From an uncultured Thermoguttaceae bacterium (lineage in GTDB: Bacteria; Planctomycetota; Planctomycetia; Pirellulales; Thermoguttaceae), in assembly GCA_938084835.1 (NCBI GenBank), contig CALKER010000006.1, positions 186,001 to 250,000 on the forward strand: DNA of 64,000 nt, in the 5' to 3' direction. Within the stretch, counting starts at the first letter, position 1, and each line of letters begins with the position of its first letter. Below the pieces are notes generated by a model. The model did not search any database. It was not told the DNA's origin and saw nothing but the letters and a program-made list of their open reading frames with translations. Positions 47,165-56,444 of the stretch are shown one piece after another. The position numbers and the translations under genes were made by a program.

Positions 47165-47965
47165 CTACCGACCGGCAGGAACGGAACTCACCAGGGGCGC
47201 CAAAACTAAGCTGACGCCGGCTGCCTCAATTCTAGTGCGCCATTCCGCGGGGAGATTCTCATCGGAGACGATCACGTCGACTTCGCTAAGGGAACAAAGA
47301 TGGGCAATGCTTTGCTGCCCGAATTTCGAGCTATCGGCTACGACAACAACCTCGCCTCCTGCGCGGAGCATCTCCTTTTCGGTCTCTACGAGGACTCGGT
47401 TGTTGTTAAAGCAGCCCTCCGGGTTGACGGCAGCCACACTAAGGATTGTCCGCCGCACACGTAACTTGGAGAGCATTTCGACCGCATACGGCCCCATGGA
47501 TACGCCGGTACGTGGACAGATGTTTCCACCAATGAGAACCAGATCACAGTTAGGATGAGGTGCAAACAGATCCGCAATCGGGAGGGAATTGGTCACCACA
47601 TGAAGAGGTCGGCCGGCCAGGAGCCGTGCCACTTCGAAGGTTGTTGTTCCGCCATCGAGTATGAGGCTTTCGCCATCCTCAATCATGGCTGCCGTTTTTC
47701 GCGCGATAGCCTGTTTTTCTTCACGCCGCACTGGCTGGCGAGCTTCGAAGTGGGGTAGCGCCGGGGCACTGCCCACATACAGCACGCCACCATGCACCCG
47801 TCTCAGAAGGCCCAGGTCTTCGAGAAGTTCCAGGTCACGGCGGATGGTCGACTCCGACACCCCCAGCTCAATGGCTAACTCCTGCAGAGCCGCAAACCGC
47901 CGCGTCCGAACCAGCTCGATGAGCTGGGCGCGTCGCTCTTCGGCTATCATAATCTTGCCGTTCAT
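47165..47965 (-). CDS. DeoR-family transcriptional regulator of the BMC operon
   Basis: A 266-residue DeoR-type regulator. N-terminal winged helix: LQELAIELGVSESTIRRDLELL near residues 25-45. The C-terminal sugar-phosphate sensor domain shows DGGTTTFEVARLL and LIGGNICPRTG. Such regulators usually respond to a phosphorylated sugar intermediate, e.g. the aldolase substrate. First gene of the BMC operon with a strong AAAGGAGGAAG; pduL starts 88 bases downstream. It probably represses the operon through the region at 47966-48110. Confidence 0.93.
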   Translation of the reverse strand: MNGKIMIAEERRAQLIELVRTRRFAALQELAIELGVSESTIRRDLELLEDLGLLRRVHGGVLYVGSAPALPHFEARQPVRREEKQAIARKTAAMIEDGESLILDGGTTTFEVARLLAGRPLHVVTNSLPIADLFAPHPNCDLVLIGGNICPRTGVSMGPYAVEMLSKLRVRRTILSVAAVNPEGCFNNNRVLVETEKEMLRAGGEVVVVADSSKFGQQSIAHLCSLSEVDVIVSDENLPAEWRTRIEAAGVSLVLAPLVSSVPAGR

Positions 47966-48027
47966 ACGGCGAACTTCCTCCTTTCATCGCTCATTTTATC
48001 TCTTAGTCTTTTATTTATCAATACTCA

Positions 48028-48056
48028 ATGATTCAAGTTCATAGCAAACATGCCAA
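48028..48056 (-). promoter_or_regulatory. Candidate promoter of the BMC operon
   Basis: On the minus strand TTGGCA (48051-48056) is followed after 17 bases by AATCAT (48028-48033), a fair -35 but a weak -10. Transcription would start near 48020, giving a leader of about 55 bases before the DeoR ATG at 47965. Confidence 0.3.
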
Positions 48057-48094
48057 AATTTTATCAGAATTTTAACGAATTTTCATCGAACTTT
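48056..48094. promoter_or_regulatory. Four phased A-tract heptamers, likely operator or UP element
   Basis: On the plus strand the heptamers AAATTTT, GAATTTT, GAATTTT and GAACTTT start at 48056, 48067, 48077 and 48088, spaced 11, 10 and 11 bases, one DNA helical turn each. On the minus strand they read as AAA[A/G]TT[C/T]. They adjoin the -35 candidate of the BMC operon. Phased A-tracts bend DNA; DeoR-type repressors also use repeated sites. Confidence 0.5.
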
Positions 48095-49370
48095 CGTTTA
48101 ATTCCCGCGTCGCTGCGTGTCATTTTGGTCACACCCTGTCCCTGCTTCATCATAAGATAAGATTTCACAGCAGTTTAGAGCGCCATAATTGTGTGGCCTT
48201 CTAGAACATTAGCTCCTTCAATTTTGGCCGATCGTCTCGCACCAAAGCTAAATAGGTACCTTATAAACCTTGTGTTTGACTGAATTGCCAGTGACGGAAT
48301 TGTGAAGAAACCGAGCAGAAGATAGTCCAGGCTGGCGTAGCATATGGGAAGAAAGTGCGCAAAAATCATCTTTATTGTGAAATTAGTATAACAGCAGCGA
48401 CGCCGAATTGGGTCTTTCTTTATTGGCTGGGATTTGCTCCATTGCTCCGGGTCGCGGTCTTAGAGTTCCGAGGCGGTTCTTGGGCGGAGTTGTAGTGCTG
48501 AGACGACCTGGGTGCTGCCGACCAAAAACTTCCGCCACGCCTCCTGAGGCATCTCCCCGGCCTAAGCGAAGTTCTTACGTGGGCTCATTCCCCACTTTTA
48601 GTGTTTTTGGTGATTGGTTGGTGATTAGATTTTTCGAATGTTTTCCGGAGTGGCCCAGCGAAGAAACAGCGAGTTCCGCGGAAGAAGTTTCCTCACTGTG
48701 GCGCGATGCCCACGAGATTTGCCACCGATAGTGTAAATCGGAGTTAACCGTTTACGCCTGCGGCGTTCTTCCTCATTCTTTTGATTTCGCCTTTGAGGTT
48801 TTTACACAAGGCGAAGGTGTTCTGGGGATGCGCGGTGGGAGTTTGGCGGGCTAAACGGCCTGTTTGCCTTGCGTGTCACTCAACACGTAAGCTTGGCGCC
48901 TGACATGCTAGACGAACGAGAATCAATCGCTTGGTTTAGACCGAAGGAGATCTGCAGGGCCGTCTGCTGCCCACGAGGAGCTGTCGCTCCTTAGAGTTGC
49001 GTTGCCGCCTTACGGCGGATAAGATGAGCGTAAGATTTGGCACCAGCGTAGCAAGCGGGAACAGATCAAGACCGAGATAAATGGCAAGGACCTTTGTACG
49101 TCCCCGTACACGCTTGCGTATTCCTACCCCCTAAGGTGCTTTGGCACGCCGTAAGCCCTGCTTTTTGCCGATTTTGTTGTTCATTTTGGGTGCCACCTAT
49201 CTCTTGAGCCAGCGAGTCGGTACGGTGTGAAAGCTTCCTAGACGATGGCTGTCGTCTACGGCTGCTAACAAAGTTTGGAAATCGCCACATCAATAATCCT
49301 TGGCACACGAAGCCACGTAAGGTCAGACAGCTTTAATTCCTAAAAGCTTTGCTCAAACGGAGAGTAAACA

Positions 49371-50468
49371 ATGGTGATCAAACGCCGAAACGTTCTTCAG
49401 GTATTGGGTTTAGGACTGCCGGCGGTCCTTGTGGGGCGGAGGGCTTTGGGAGCTGTGGGGAAAGATGTTCCGCCGCCGGGCCCAGCGGCTGCTGCTCTTG
49501 CGCGGAAACTGCCCCGTTGGCGAGGCTTTAATTTGCTTGAGAAATTCAACGCCGGTCGGCACGGTCCCTTTGTGGAGGAAGATTTCGCGTGGATGCACGA
49601 ATGGGGATTCGACTTCGTTCGCCTGCCCATGGACTACCGCTGTTGGACCGATCCGAACGATCCGTACCGGGTTTATGAAAATGTCCTGAAGCACATCGAT
49701 CAGGCGGTGGAGTGGGGGCAGAAGTACCGCATTCATGTTAGTCTTAATCTTCATCGCGCTCCAGGATATACAGTGGCGCAACCTCCGGAAAAGCTTAATC
49801 TGTGGCGGGATGAGGAGGCGCAGCGCCAATTTGATTTCCAGTGGAGCACCTTCGCCAAACGGTATCAGGGAATTCCACCTTCTCAGCTAAGTTTCAATCT
49901 TGTTAACGAGCCGGCCAACGTGTCATCGGCCGATTACGCGAAGGTAGTGCGGCGGGTGGTAACGGCGATCCGCAAAGTGGACCCGGAACGACTCGTCATC
50001 TCCGATGGTTTGCAATGGGGGCGGGATCCCATTTTTGAGCTGGTGGGGCTCGGTATCGCGCAGAGCACTCGGGGGTACGATCCAATGCCGGTGAGTCATT
50101 ACATGGCATCGTGGGTTCGGGGCGAGCGCTGGCCTCGTCCCACTTGGCCTTTAAAGGAGGGAGAGCGCGTCTACGACCGAAAATACCTCGAAGAGGATCG
50201 CATCCGCCCGTGGAAACGCCTTGAAGAGCAAGGTGTGGGGGTGCACGTGGGAGAGTTCGGTGCCTTTAACAAGACACCTCACGAGGTGGTGCTGGCATGG
50301 CTTGAGGATTTCCTTGGCTTATGGAAAGAAGCCGGCTGGGGCTGGGCCATGTGGAATTTCCGGGGATCCTTCGGGATTCTCGACAGCGGGCGCGAGGATG
50401 TCACTTATGAAGACTTTCGGGGGCACAAACTCGATCGCAAGCTCTTAGAGCTTCTACTTAGGTACTAA
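49371..50468 (+). CDS. Secreted glycoside hydrolase family 5-like protein
   Basis: Retaining beta-glycosidase fold (TIM barrel), 365 residues, likely endoglucanase or mannanase. A Tat/Sec-like leader (KRRNVLQVLGLGLPAVLVG) precedes RGFNLLEKFN. The general acid/base Glu lies in FNLVNEPANV and the nucleophile Glu in HVGEFGAFNK, both standard GH5 positions. ATG 49371 follows CGGAGAGTAAAC. Substrate specificity cannot be told. Stands near other sugar-related genes. Confidence 0.9.
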   Translation: MVIKRRNVLQVLGLGLPAVLVGRRALGAVGKDVPPPGPAAAALARKLPRWRGFNLLEKFNAGRHGPFVEEDFAWMHEWGFDFVRLPMDYRCWTDPNDPYRVYENVLKHIDQAVEWGQKYRIHVSLNLHRAPGYTVAQPPEKLNLWRDEEAQRQFDFQWSTFAKRYQGIPPSQLSFNLVNEPANVSSADYAKVVRRVVTAIRKVDPERLVISDGLQWGRDPIFELVGLGIAQSTRGYDPMPVSHYMASWVRGERWPRPTWPLKEGERVYDRKYLEEDRIRPWKRLEEQGVGVHVGEFGAFNKTPHEVVLAWLEDFLGLWKEAGWGWAMWNFRGSFGILDSGREDVTYEDFRGHKLDRKLLELLLRY

Positions 50469-50588
50469 AGGCTCAAGAAGATCTCGAAACATAGCCCAAA
50501 GGAGGGTTGCTTAGGCGAGACGGGACGCCGAGCAGGGGCGCGTAACTCAGCCAATGAGTTTTTACAGAGAATTCGTAGGCTTCGCGCG

Positions 50589-51545
50589 TCATTCAGGTAC
50601 TTCGATGAGTTCAAGAAGGGGAACAACCCCTTTTTTCGGATCAAAACGCCCGAAAAGGAGCTCGCTCAGCAGCTGATGTCCGAGAAAGGATCGCTTAGCC
50701 GGGGCAGCGAGGGTGCGATAAAGCACCCAGTGATTCGCGCCAACTTGTACACGGTACGCAGCCGCAACATCGGGTGGCGCTGCCAAGCGGTTTTGACCTA
50801 ACGTCAAATGCCGCCACGTACATTTTTCCTTCGCACGTCTTTCCCAAAAATCGAGCCATAAAGGGGCGAAGAAGGCCTGGCCTTCGAAACAAGCCGCCAC
50901 TTGAAGAAGGCCGCCTTCGAGGGAGACTGGTGGTGGGATTGCTCCGGATTTCCACTCGCAGGCGAAAACCGGAAGAACTCGTAGTCGAGGCCCGTGGCCA
51001 CGAATTAACCATCCCTCGGTATGGTGGGGGACACTTTTCCACCGATAAGCGTCATCCACCGACATTGTGGTGGCATATTGCCAAGTACTGCTTTCTTTAC
51101 TGCCCGTGAGGGCTTCCCCGAGAACAAGCCATCCATCCTGGCGGGTGAGCAGCACGTGCCGCGAAAGAGTAACGCTTTGGGACCATTCTTGCGAAGCTTC
51201 TAAATAACCCACCGCCCGAGAATTGTGTCGGCACACAAGGCGCCAAGGCCCGACGGGGCGAAGTGCCTCTGGGCGTCCAGTTAACCCCTGGGGCCGAGTG
51301 ATAATCGTTGTCGACCATAGCCCCGTGAAAAGGGGACTACCCTCGAGGCTTGCTACCAAGTGGAAGTGTTCCCCCCTTACTTGGAGCTCGATTTTAATGC
51401 TCGATGCGCCACGGCCCCGCGATGGGAGACGGAATCGTGTCTCAAACATTTGATCTTGGGAGTCGTAACACCCCCCCTGGTACCCGGCAGGACGAGGTGC
51501 CGCAGACTTAAGCCGTACGGGTTTATGATTTTTAGCTGCTGACAT
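50589..51545 (-). CDS. Unknown protein, beta-rich
   Basis: A 318-residue protein I do not recognise. Composition suggests alternating beta strands (IKIELQVRGEHFHLVASLEG, WRLVCRHNSRAVGYLEA, SVTLSRHVLLTRQDGWLVLG). No signal peptide or membrane segment is clear, no Cys cluster. Starts at ATG 51545. It lies opposite the lipoprotein gene at 51887 with a shared upstream region containing direct repeats. Possibly a planctomycete-specific family. Confidence 0.55.
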   Translation of the reverse strand: MSAAKNHKPVRLKSAAPRPAGYQGGCYDSQDQMFETRFRLPSRGRGASSIKIELQVRGEHFHLVASLEGSPLFTGLWSTTIITRPQGLTGRPEALRPVGPWRLVCRHNSRAVGYLEASQEWSQSVTLSRHVLLTRQDGWLVLGEALTGSKESSTWQYATTMSVDDAYRWKSVPHHTEGWLIRGHGPRLRVLPVFACEWKSGAIPPPVSLEGGLLQVAACFEGQAFFAPLWLDFWERRAKEKCTWRHLTLGQNRLAAPPDVAAAYRVQVGANHWVLYRTLAAPAKRSFLGHQLLSELLFGRFDPKKGVVPLLELIEVPE

Positions 51546-51886
51546 TTTGCGTTATTAGTTGCTACGTTCGTATCTCGCGACGGAAATTTCGCCGGTCCTT
51601 GTTGGCAACTTTCACCTTCGGCCCAAGTTCTCACAAACAAAACACGCTCCTCGTTGCTTGGGACTCATGCCGGCGGGAAGCCATTTAAGGCAGGATATCA
51701 GTTGGAAGGCAGGGCCTGACCACCTTGGGAATCCCAACGCCCCGAAAGTCCCGCCGACCCTGGCATTTTCCGGTTCTGACGTGGCGTTAGAATCATTATG
51801 AAGTCCTTTGAGGATCATTATAAAGTCTGCGCTTGCAAAGCAGTGAATAATCACCCTGCCGCAAATCCGACAAGGAGGCCTACGAC
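51546..51886. other. Divergent intergenic region
   Basis: 341 bases between divergent genes, holding the direct repeats at 51792-51827 and the ribosome binding site of the downstream lipoprotein gene. Confidence 0.4.
51792..51827. promoter_or_regulatory. Direct repeat, 22-base spacing, possible operator
   Basis: ATCATTATGAAGTC (51792-51805) and ATCATTATAAAGTC (51814-51827) differ at one base and are exactly two helical turns apart. Sites of this geometry suit a dimeric or tandem-binding regulator, but the regulator is unknown. Confidence 0.4.
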
Positions 51887-53161
51887 TTGGGGGAGCATGG
51901 GATCACGGAGATCTGTTTGAGGTTTCAGTTGCTGCGGTGTTCCGTTGTTTGGCTGAGTGGGAAATGCTCTCGGGCATCCCACCGGGTAGCCTGGCTAATC
52001 CTTTGTAGTGTGATTTTGATGGGATGTACGCGCCCCGAGGTGCTTCGCCCCCCGGAAAAACGCGTCGAGCCTAGGTGGGGTGAGCTGATGGGGCCTTCGT
52101 TGCCGATTGAAGGCAAAGAGGTAGACAACGAAGGGAGCGGTACTCTTTCAGACGGTTTTAGAGTCGTAGACCAAGTCTTGCCCCCTCCGCTTAGCGGGCA
52201 AGGAGTAGCGGAATTCCCGGTAAGTTCCTCCCACCCGCCCTCTGGGCTTGGAGGGGGGGAGCCAGCGCCGCCCAAGCAGGAGGAAATTGACGGCCTCGCT
52301 GTAGTGCCGCAACGGTCTCGGTCAGAGCTGGGGCCAACTGTGGCTGAGAAAGAGGCCCACGCTGAAAGACTGCCAGAGCCTGCAGACCCCGAGCACAAAG
52401 AGAAAAGTCGTGGTATCGATGTGGCGCGGGATGAATCGCCTGGATCACCCCGGCCTGCAACGGCGGTTATTCCGCTTGTTTCTGACCTCAGTCGTTTACA
52501 GCAGCTTCACCCATTGTACCCCGTGTGGATCGATCCGGTAGACCGTGTGCTTATCACTGTGGGTGAGGTGTGTCAGACCGATGTACCCTTAGAGCTTTTT
52601 GCCTGCAGCAGGGGTTCGAAGGAGCACGAGTCGATTGTGGTGATTGCTGCACCCGGGTACGTCTTCCACGCCGGTCTTCTGGCGTTAGGGGCAGAGGCGG
52701 GGGCTCCGGTGCAATTTCACCCGGAATTTCGCCCACCTTCCGGAAGCCACATCGACATCTATGTACGCTGGAAGGAAAACTCGGGGGAATTTCGGGAAAG
52801 TCGCGCCCAAGATTGGGTTCAGGACGTGTCCGCAATGTACCAAATGTTTCAGGGTATAGTAGCTAATCAATTTGAGGATGAGCTTCATCCACATGATCAG
52901 TGGGAAGCTTGGAAGACGATGACTTATCCTTGGGTGTTTGCTGGCAGTCAGTTTATACGCGACGAAGATTCTGGGAGGGAACTCTATCTTGCCGATCTGG
53001 AGGGTGTGCTGATCTCTGTGGCCAACTTCCCCTCGGCGTTGCTCGATGTGCCCATAGCCAGTCCCACTACGAATGCGGCGCTTATCTTTCGATGCTTTGC
53101 GGAACGTATCCCTCCGATAGGAACCGAAGTCACTATCATTTTTAAACCCGCCGGAAGTTAA
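51887..53161 (+). CDS. Predicted lipoprotein of unknown function
   Basis: A 424-residue protein that starts with TTG 51887 behind a strong AAGGAGG at 51872-51878. A hydrophobic segment near residues 32-48 ends in a lipobox-like VILMGC, so it is probably anchored by an acylated Cys (near 47). Residues 60-200 are Pro/Glu-rich low complexity; the last 220 residues form a distinct domain (ISPLYPVWIDPVDRVLI-type start, WVFAGSQFIRDEDSGRELYL). I do not recognise that domain. Planctomycetes have many such outer-surface lipoproteins. Confidence 0.65.
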   Translation: MGEHGITEICLRFQLLRCSVVWLSGKCSRASHRVAWLILCSVILMGCTRPEVLRPPEKRVEPRWGELMGPSLPIEGKEVDNEGSGTLSDGFRVVDQVLPPPLSGQGVAEFPVSSSHPPSGLGGGEPAPPKQEEIDGLAVVPQRSRSELGPTVAEKEAHAERLPEPADPEHKEKSRGIDVARDESPGSPRPATAVIPLVSDLSRLQQLHPLYPVWIDPVDRVLITVGEVCQTDVPLELFACSRGSKEHESIVVIAAPGYVFHAGLLALGAEAGAPVQFHPEFRPPSGSHIDIYVRWKENSGEFRESRAQDWVQDVSAMYQMFQGIVANQFEDELHPHDQWEAWKTMTYPWVFAGSQFIRDEDSGRELYLADLEGVLISVANFPSALLDVPIASPTTNAALIFRCFAERIPPIGTEVTIIFKPAGS

Positions 53162-53582
53162 GATGGAGGGCCTGGCCGGAATCGGTTCGCTTGCCGTCAG
53201 CTCACTTGCATCGAGCTGCAATTGAGCAAAATATTCAGAGCCATGAGGACCTTGCTCTTGGGCGCATTGGGTACTCTAGCAACTGTTCGAGAGGGCTACG
53301 GGCAAGCTGAAGCGTGGGAGCACCCCCAAAGAAAGAGCCGGAGCTAACGGATCGACAATCGCTGGAGTCTCCGCACCGCTTACAAGGAATTCACTGGCCA
53401 AGTTGATAAATACCAAAGCCACGCGGGAGGCATCCCCTGCGCGGGGTGTGAGTACCCGTTTTTTCGCAAACCCAAGTTTGGCGGCGTTTACGCGGAAAGA
53501 TCCGTGGGCCAGGGGGCCAGCCCTCAGTTACGGCAGCTGTTTGGGATGATCGAGTAAACTGACGCTCTTTTGGATCGGCGAC
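53162..53582. other. Intergenic region with a possible tiny signal-peptide ORF
   Basis: 421 bases between converging genes. The plus-strand frame 53243-53347 (34 codons, MRTLLLGALGTLATV...) looks like a signal peptide but has no ribosome binding site and stops early; it may be a broken secreted-protein gene. Otherwise nothing is seen. Confidence 0.3.
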
Positions 53583-55607
53583 TCACCATACTTCTAGAAG
53601 TCGCATTCTCATGGCAGGGACAGCCACGCGGAACATCTGTCCGTCGACAGGAATATGTGTTCCCTGGAGTCGGTCCACCACTCCCGAAAGCTTCGTTAAT
53701 TGCGGATCGAGGAGAGTTACCTCAATTTCCGAGGCTTCGTTCTCGGAGAGATTGCTAACCACCAGGAGCCAGCGGGCCTGGTCTTTTTCTTGATGGCGGT
53801 AGCCACTTACTTTCGCAGTCGCGGGTTGAACGTGGATAAGATGTTCATTGCGCCAGTAAGGAAACCACTCGGCTTGCCCCACGTTGAAAGCCTCCATGGC
53901 TCGCCACAGGGAAGCGATGCGTTCCAACATCGTGCCGACATCGCCCGGACGAACTCGGACGTCATGAAGAAGGGTGATAGCCAAGGCCTTTTCTAAAGTC
54001 CACTGGGGTGGCCTTTCGTATACGAGAAATTCGCAAGGCACACCGAAATTTCGGCCCATAAATTCTGCCCGGAAACTTCCCAAGGGGAGTGTCTCCAGGG
54101 TGGCGGCTTTCAGAAGGGTTTCCTGAAGTTGTTCCCCATCCCAATAGCTGTGGACGAAGCTTAAAGTGGCCGGCCCACAATACGTGCTTTGATGGGCATT
54201 GATCCGCTTTCCCCGAGCCGTTAGGGCACGGTAGAGCGACTCCATAAATGTCCGGACCTTTCTCAGGGGGTAAGTTTCGCGGAGGGAACCGTCGCGAGTA
54301 CGATAGCCGCAACCATGAGACTCGTTGGCGCATCCAAAAGGCTCAATGGTGCCGTCGAGATAAACCCCGTCATAACCGTATCGATGAATGCTTTCTATTA
54401 TCCCGTGAAGGAGTTTTTCACCCCAAGGGCTGGCCAAGCACACAATATAGTCGCGTTGGACAGGGGTCCGCCAGTAGCCACCAAGATAGCTCCCGCGAGG
54501 CGAGAGCGTCAACACTTGGTCTGCCCACTCCCCAAATTCTGGTGCCAAGCTCGACAGCTCGTAACCGAAATAAAGCCAGAGGGAGATTTGCCGGCGATGA
54601 CAGGCGGCGATCAGCTCTCGCAGCTGCTCTTCTCGGTTGGTACGCCAATAATTTTGAATGGGAGTCCAGTGCTCGTGGAAAACGAGTGTCCGCACCCCGA
54701 GGCGTGCGGCTTTATCGAGTGGAGCTTCCGTTTCCGAACTTGATGGTTTTTCCACGCCGTAAAAGGCACCGTGGGCAATGTGCCAGGAGTGAAAATCGCT
54801 CGGCCAGGGCTTCACCGGCGTAGCCTGAAGCATCAATCGAAAGGTCACAGGAATGCGCTCCGGCGTTTGGTCCAGAAGATGCACGCGGACCATTGTGGCC
54901 TCCTCGCCGGGCAAGACTTCGAGCACGCTGGCCGGATCGGCAACCTGCCAGTTGCGGCAGTCCTCTGCCATAACGGCCAGGCCCCCCTCTTCCCAACCAA
55001 CCCATAGCACCGGTTTAAAAGGCAGTTTCAGACCGTGACTTGAGAGTTCGCCGCTATTTTCGGCCGAGCCCCATCTTCCGGGCCAATAGTGGAAAAGCCG
55101 CGCCAAAGTTTTCCGTAAAGGAATTTCTAAGCACAGCCGCGTTAATTTACTCGTCGGCTTGCGGGCTGGGGCAAGCTTCACATCAAGTAGCATAAATCCG
55201 TCGTATTCTAACCGGGTGAAGACATTCACGAGGACATCTTGACTGTCCCACCAGCCCAAAAACGAAGCAAACTCGTCGGTATGTTCCCAAAGCTCGCAGG
55301 CACCCGCGGTCCAAGTTAAGGGGCCTGTATTCGTCTCGGCAAATAGGGAAATTGGCTGTGCGAGAAGATCCACGCCGTTGGTGATGATTTGTGACGGCAG
55401 AGGACGACCTTGCCATAAGATCTTCCGGCCCCAAACGTGGGCCACCAGTTTGCCGTTTTCCTGTGTGACGGCTACCGAAGTCCAAGGTGGTGGTACTTCC
55501 GCCAAGGCTACGGGGAATGTAAAGAAAACCGCACTTACTATTGCCAAGTGTATACGCAGAATTGACCGGAAACTATGTCGACTCATGCATTCGACATTCG
55601 CATCCAT
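53583..55607 (-). CDS. Secreted glycoside hydrolase-like protein (DUF6067-type)
   Basis: A 674-residue exported protein that resembles the glycoside-hydrolase-like DUF6067 families. A signal peptide is seen (IHLAIVSAVFFTFPVALAE). The central part looks like a TIM barrel: LGVRTLVFHEHWTPIQNYW, LWLYFGYELSSLAPEFGEWA, and YGYDGVYLDGTIEPFG with the Asp typical of GH36-like catalytic sites; a C-terminal beta domain follows. The start is uncertain: ATG 55607 gives the best leader, an upstream frame to 55769 adds 54 residues. Substrate unknown. Confidence 0.72.
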   Translation of the reverse strand: MDANVECMSRHSFRSILRIHLAIVSAVFFTFPVALAEVPPPWTSVAVTQENGKLVAHVWGRKILWQGRPLPSQIITNGVDLLAQPISLFAETNTGPLTWTAGACELWEHTDEFASFLGWWDSQDVLVNVFTRLEYDGFMLLDVKLAPARKPTSKLTRLCLEIPLRKTLARLFHYWPGRWGSAENSGELSSHGLKLPFKPVLWVGWEEGGLAVMAEDCRNWQVADPASVLEVLPGEEATMVRVHLLDQTPERIPVTFRLMLQATPVKPWPSDFHSWHIAHGAFYGVEKPSSSETEAPLDKAARLGVRTLVFHEHWTPIQNYWRTNREEQLRELIAACHRRQISLWLYFGYELSSLAPEFGEWADQVLTLSPRGSYLGGYWRTPVQRDYIVCLASPWGEKLLHGIIESIHRYGYDGVYLDGTIEPFGCANESHGCGYRTRDGSLRETYPLRKVRTFMESLYRALTARGKRINAHQSTYCGPATLSFVHSYWDGEQLQETLLKAATLETLPLGSFRAEFMGRNFGVPCEFLVYERPPQWTLEKALAITLLHDVRVRPGDVGTMLERIASLWRAMEAFNVGQAEWFPYWRNEHLIHVQPATAKVSGYRHQEKDQARWLLVVSNLSENEASEIEVTLLDPQLTKLSGVVDRLQGTHIPVDGQMFRVAVPAMRMRLLEVW

Positions 55608-56444
55608 TAAGCCCCCCGCAGGTTTGTTCCGCGGTTGGGAAACGGCTTTTTTGGCAGTGTCTAACATGTATTCACACTCCTCGTGAACGGCCCAAACCGA
55701 GATTGTTTGTTCTCCGAAGCCTTGTGCTCCGCTTATTTTGTTGGATGCCTTTGTTTCGATTACTTCCACGGCAGGTCAGGGTGAGGACAGTACTAAATCA
55801 AATTATAGAGAGCTATATCCGAGGCTGCGCAGAAGGGGACAGGCCGATCACATTTGCCGCGATGTGAAGCGCGCAACTTCGGCTCAAGGCTTAGGAAAAA
55901 GTTTGCTATTTTTGCGGGAGATTTAAGTGGCAATCGGTCATCCGAGATTGGGCACTACTAATGGGCCTGGCTTGATTTCTGCAGGCATGGCTTGGGCTTT
56001 CAGAACATTCGCAAGAAGGCCGTTCTTCGCAGGGCTTTGCCAAGACATTTCATCTTAAGAAGTTGCCCGCTTTGTCCCAATTGCCATCTCGTCACAACAC
56101 AAATAGTGGGGTGACTTGCTCGTGAACGGATCCGCAACGGCCTTTTGTTTCCGGGGTCTTCGCACACAAGAGACACGTAAGGACCTCCTAAAAGATTCCT
56201 TCTGGGAAACGGTGGAGCGATTTCCTGCGCTGGGGGACGATGGATGAATCCTTCCAAGCCAAGCTACAAGTAGCGATTGTTCTCAGGATGTGGCAAAGTC
56301 TGGAGATTTTTCCGACTTGAGGTAACGGCTAAGGTTCCTTCCCAGTCGGACGATTCTCCGAGTAACTTTTGGGACTGTGCGGCAGTGTGCGGGTACTACC
56401 CGGGAATGGGGAGCCACCAATCGAGCTTGTATCGGCAGATTATT
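55608..56444. other. Intergenic region
   Basis: 837 bases with no supported gene. The minus-strand promoter for the 53583-55607 gene should be here; a TATAAT-like sequence near 55800 has no convincing -35. Confidence 0.35.

Larger units (their letters stand above)
47966..49370. other. 1.4-kb region with the BMC promoter region
   Basis: No gene supported. The first 150 bases are AT-rich and hold the BMC promoter candidates and the phased repeats listed separately; the rest up to the GH5 gene shows nothing I can interpret. Confidence 0.4.
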
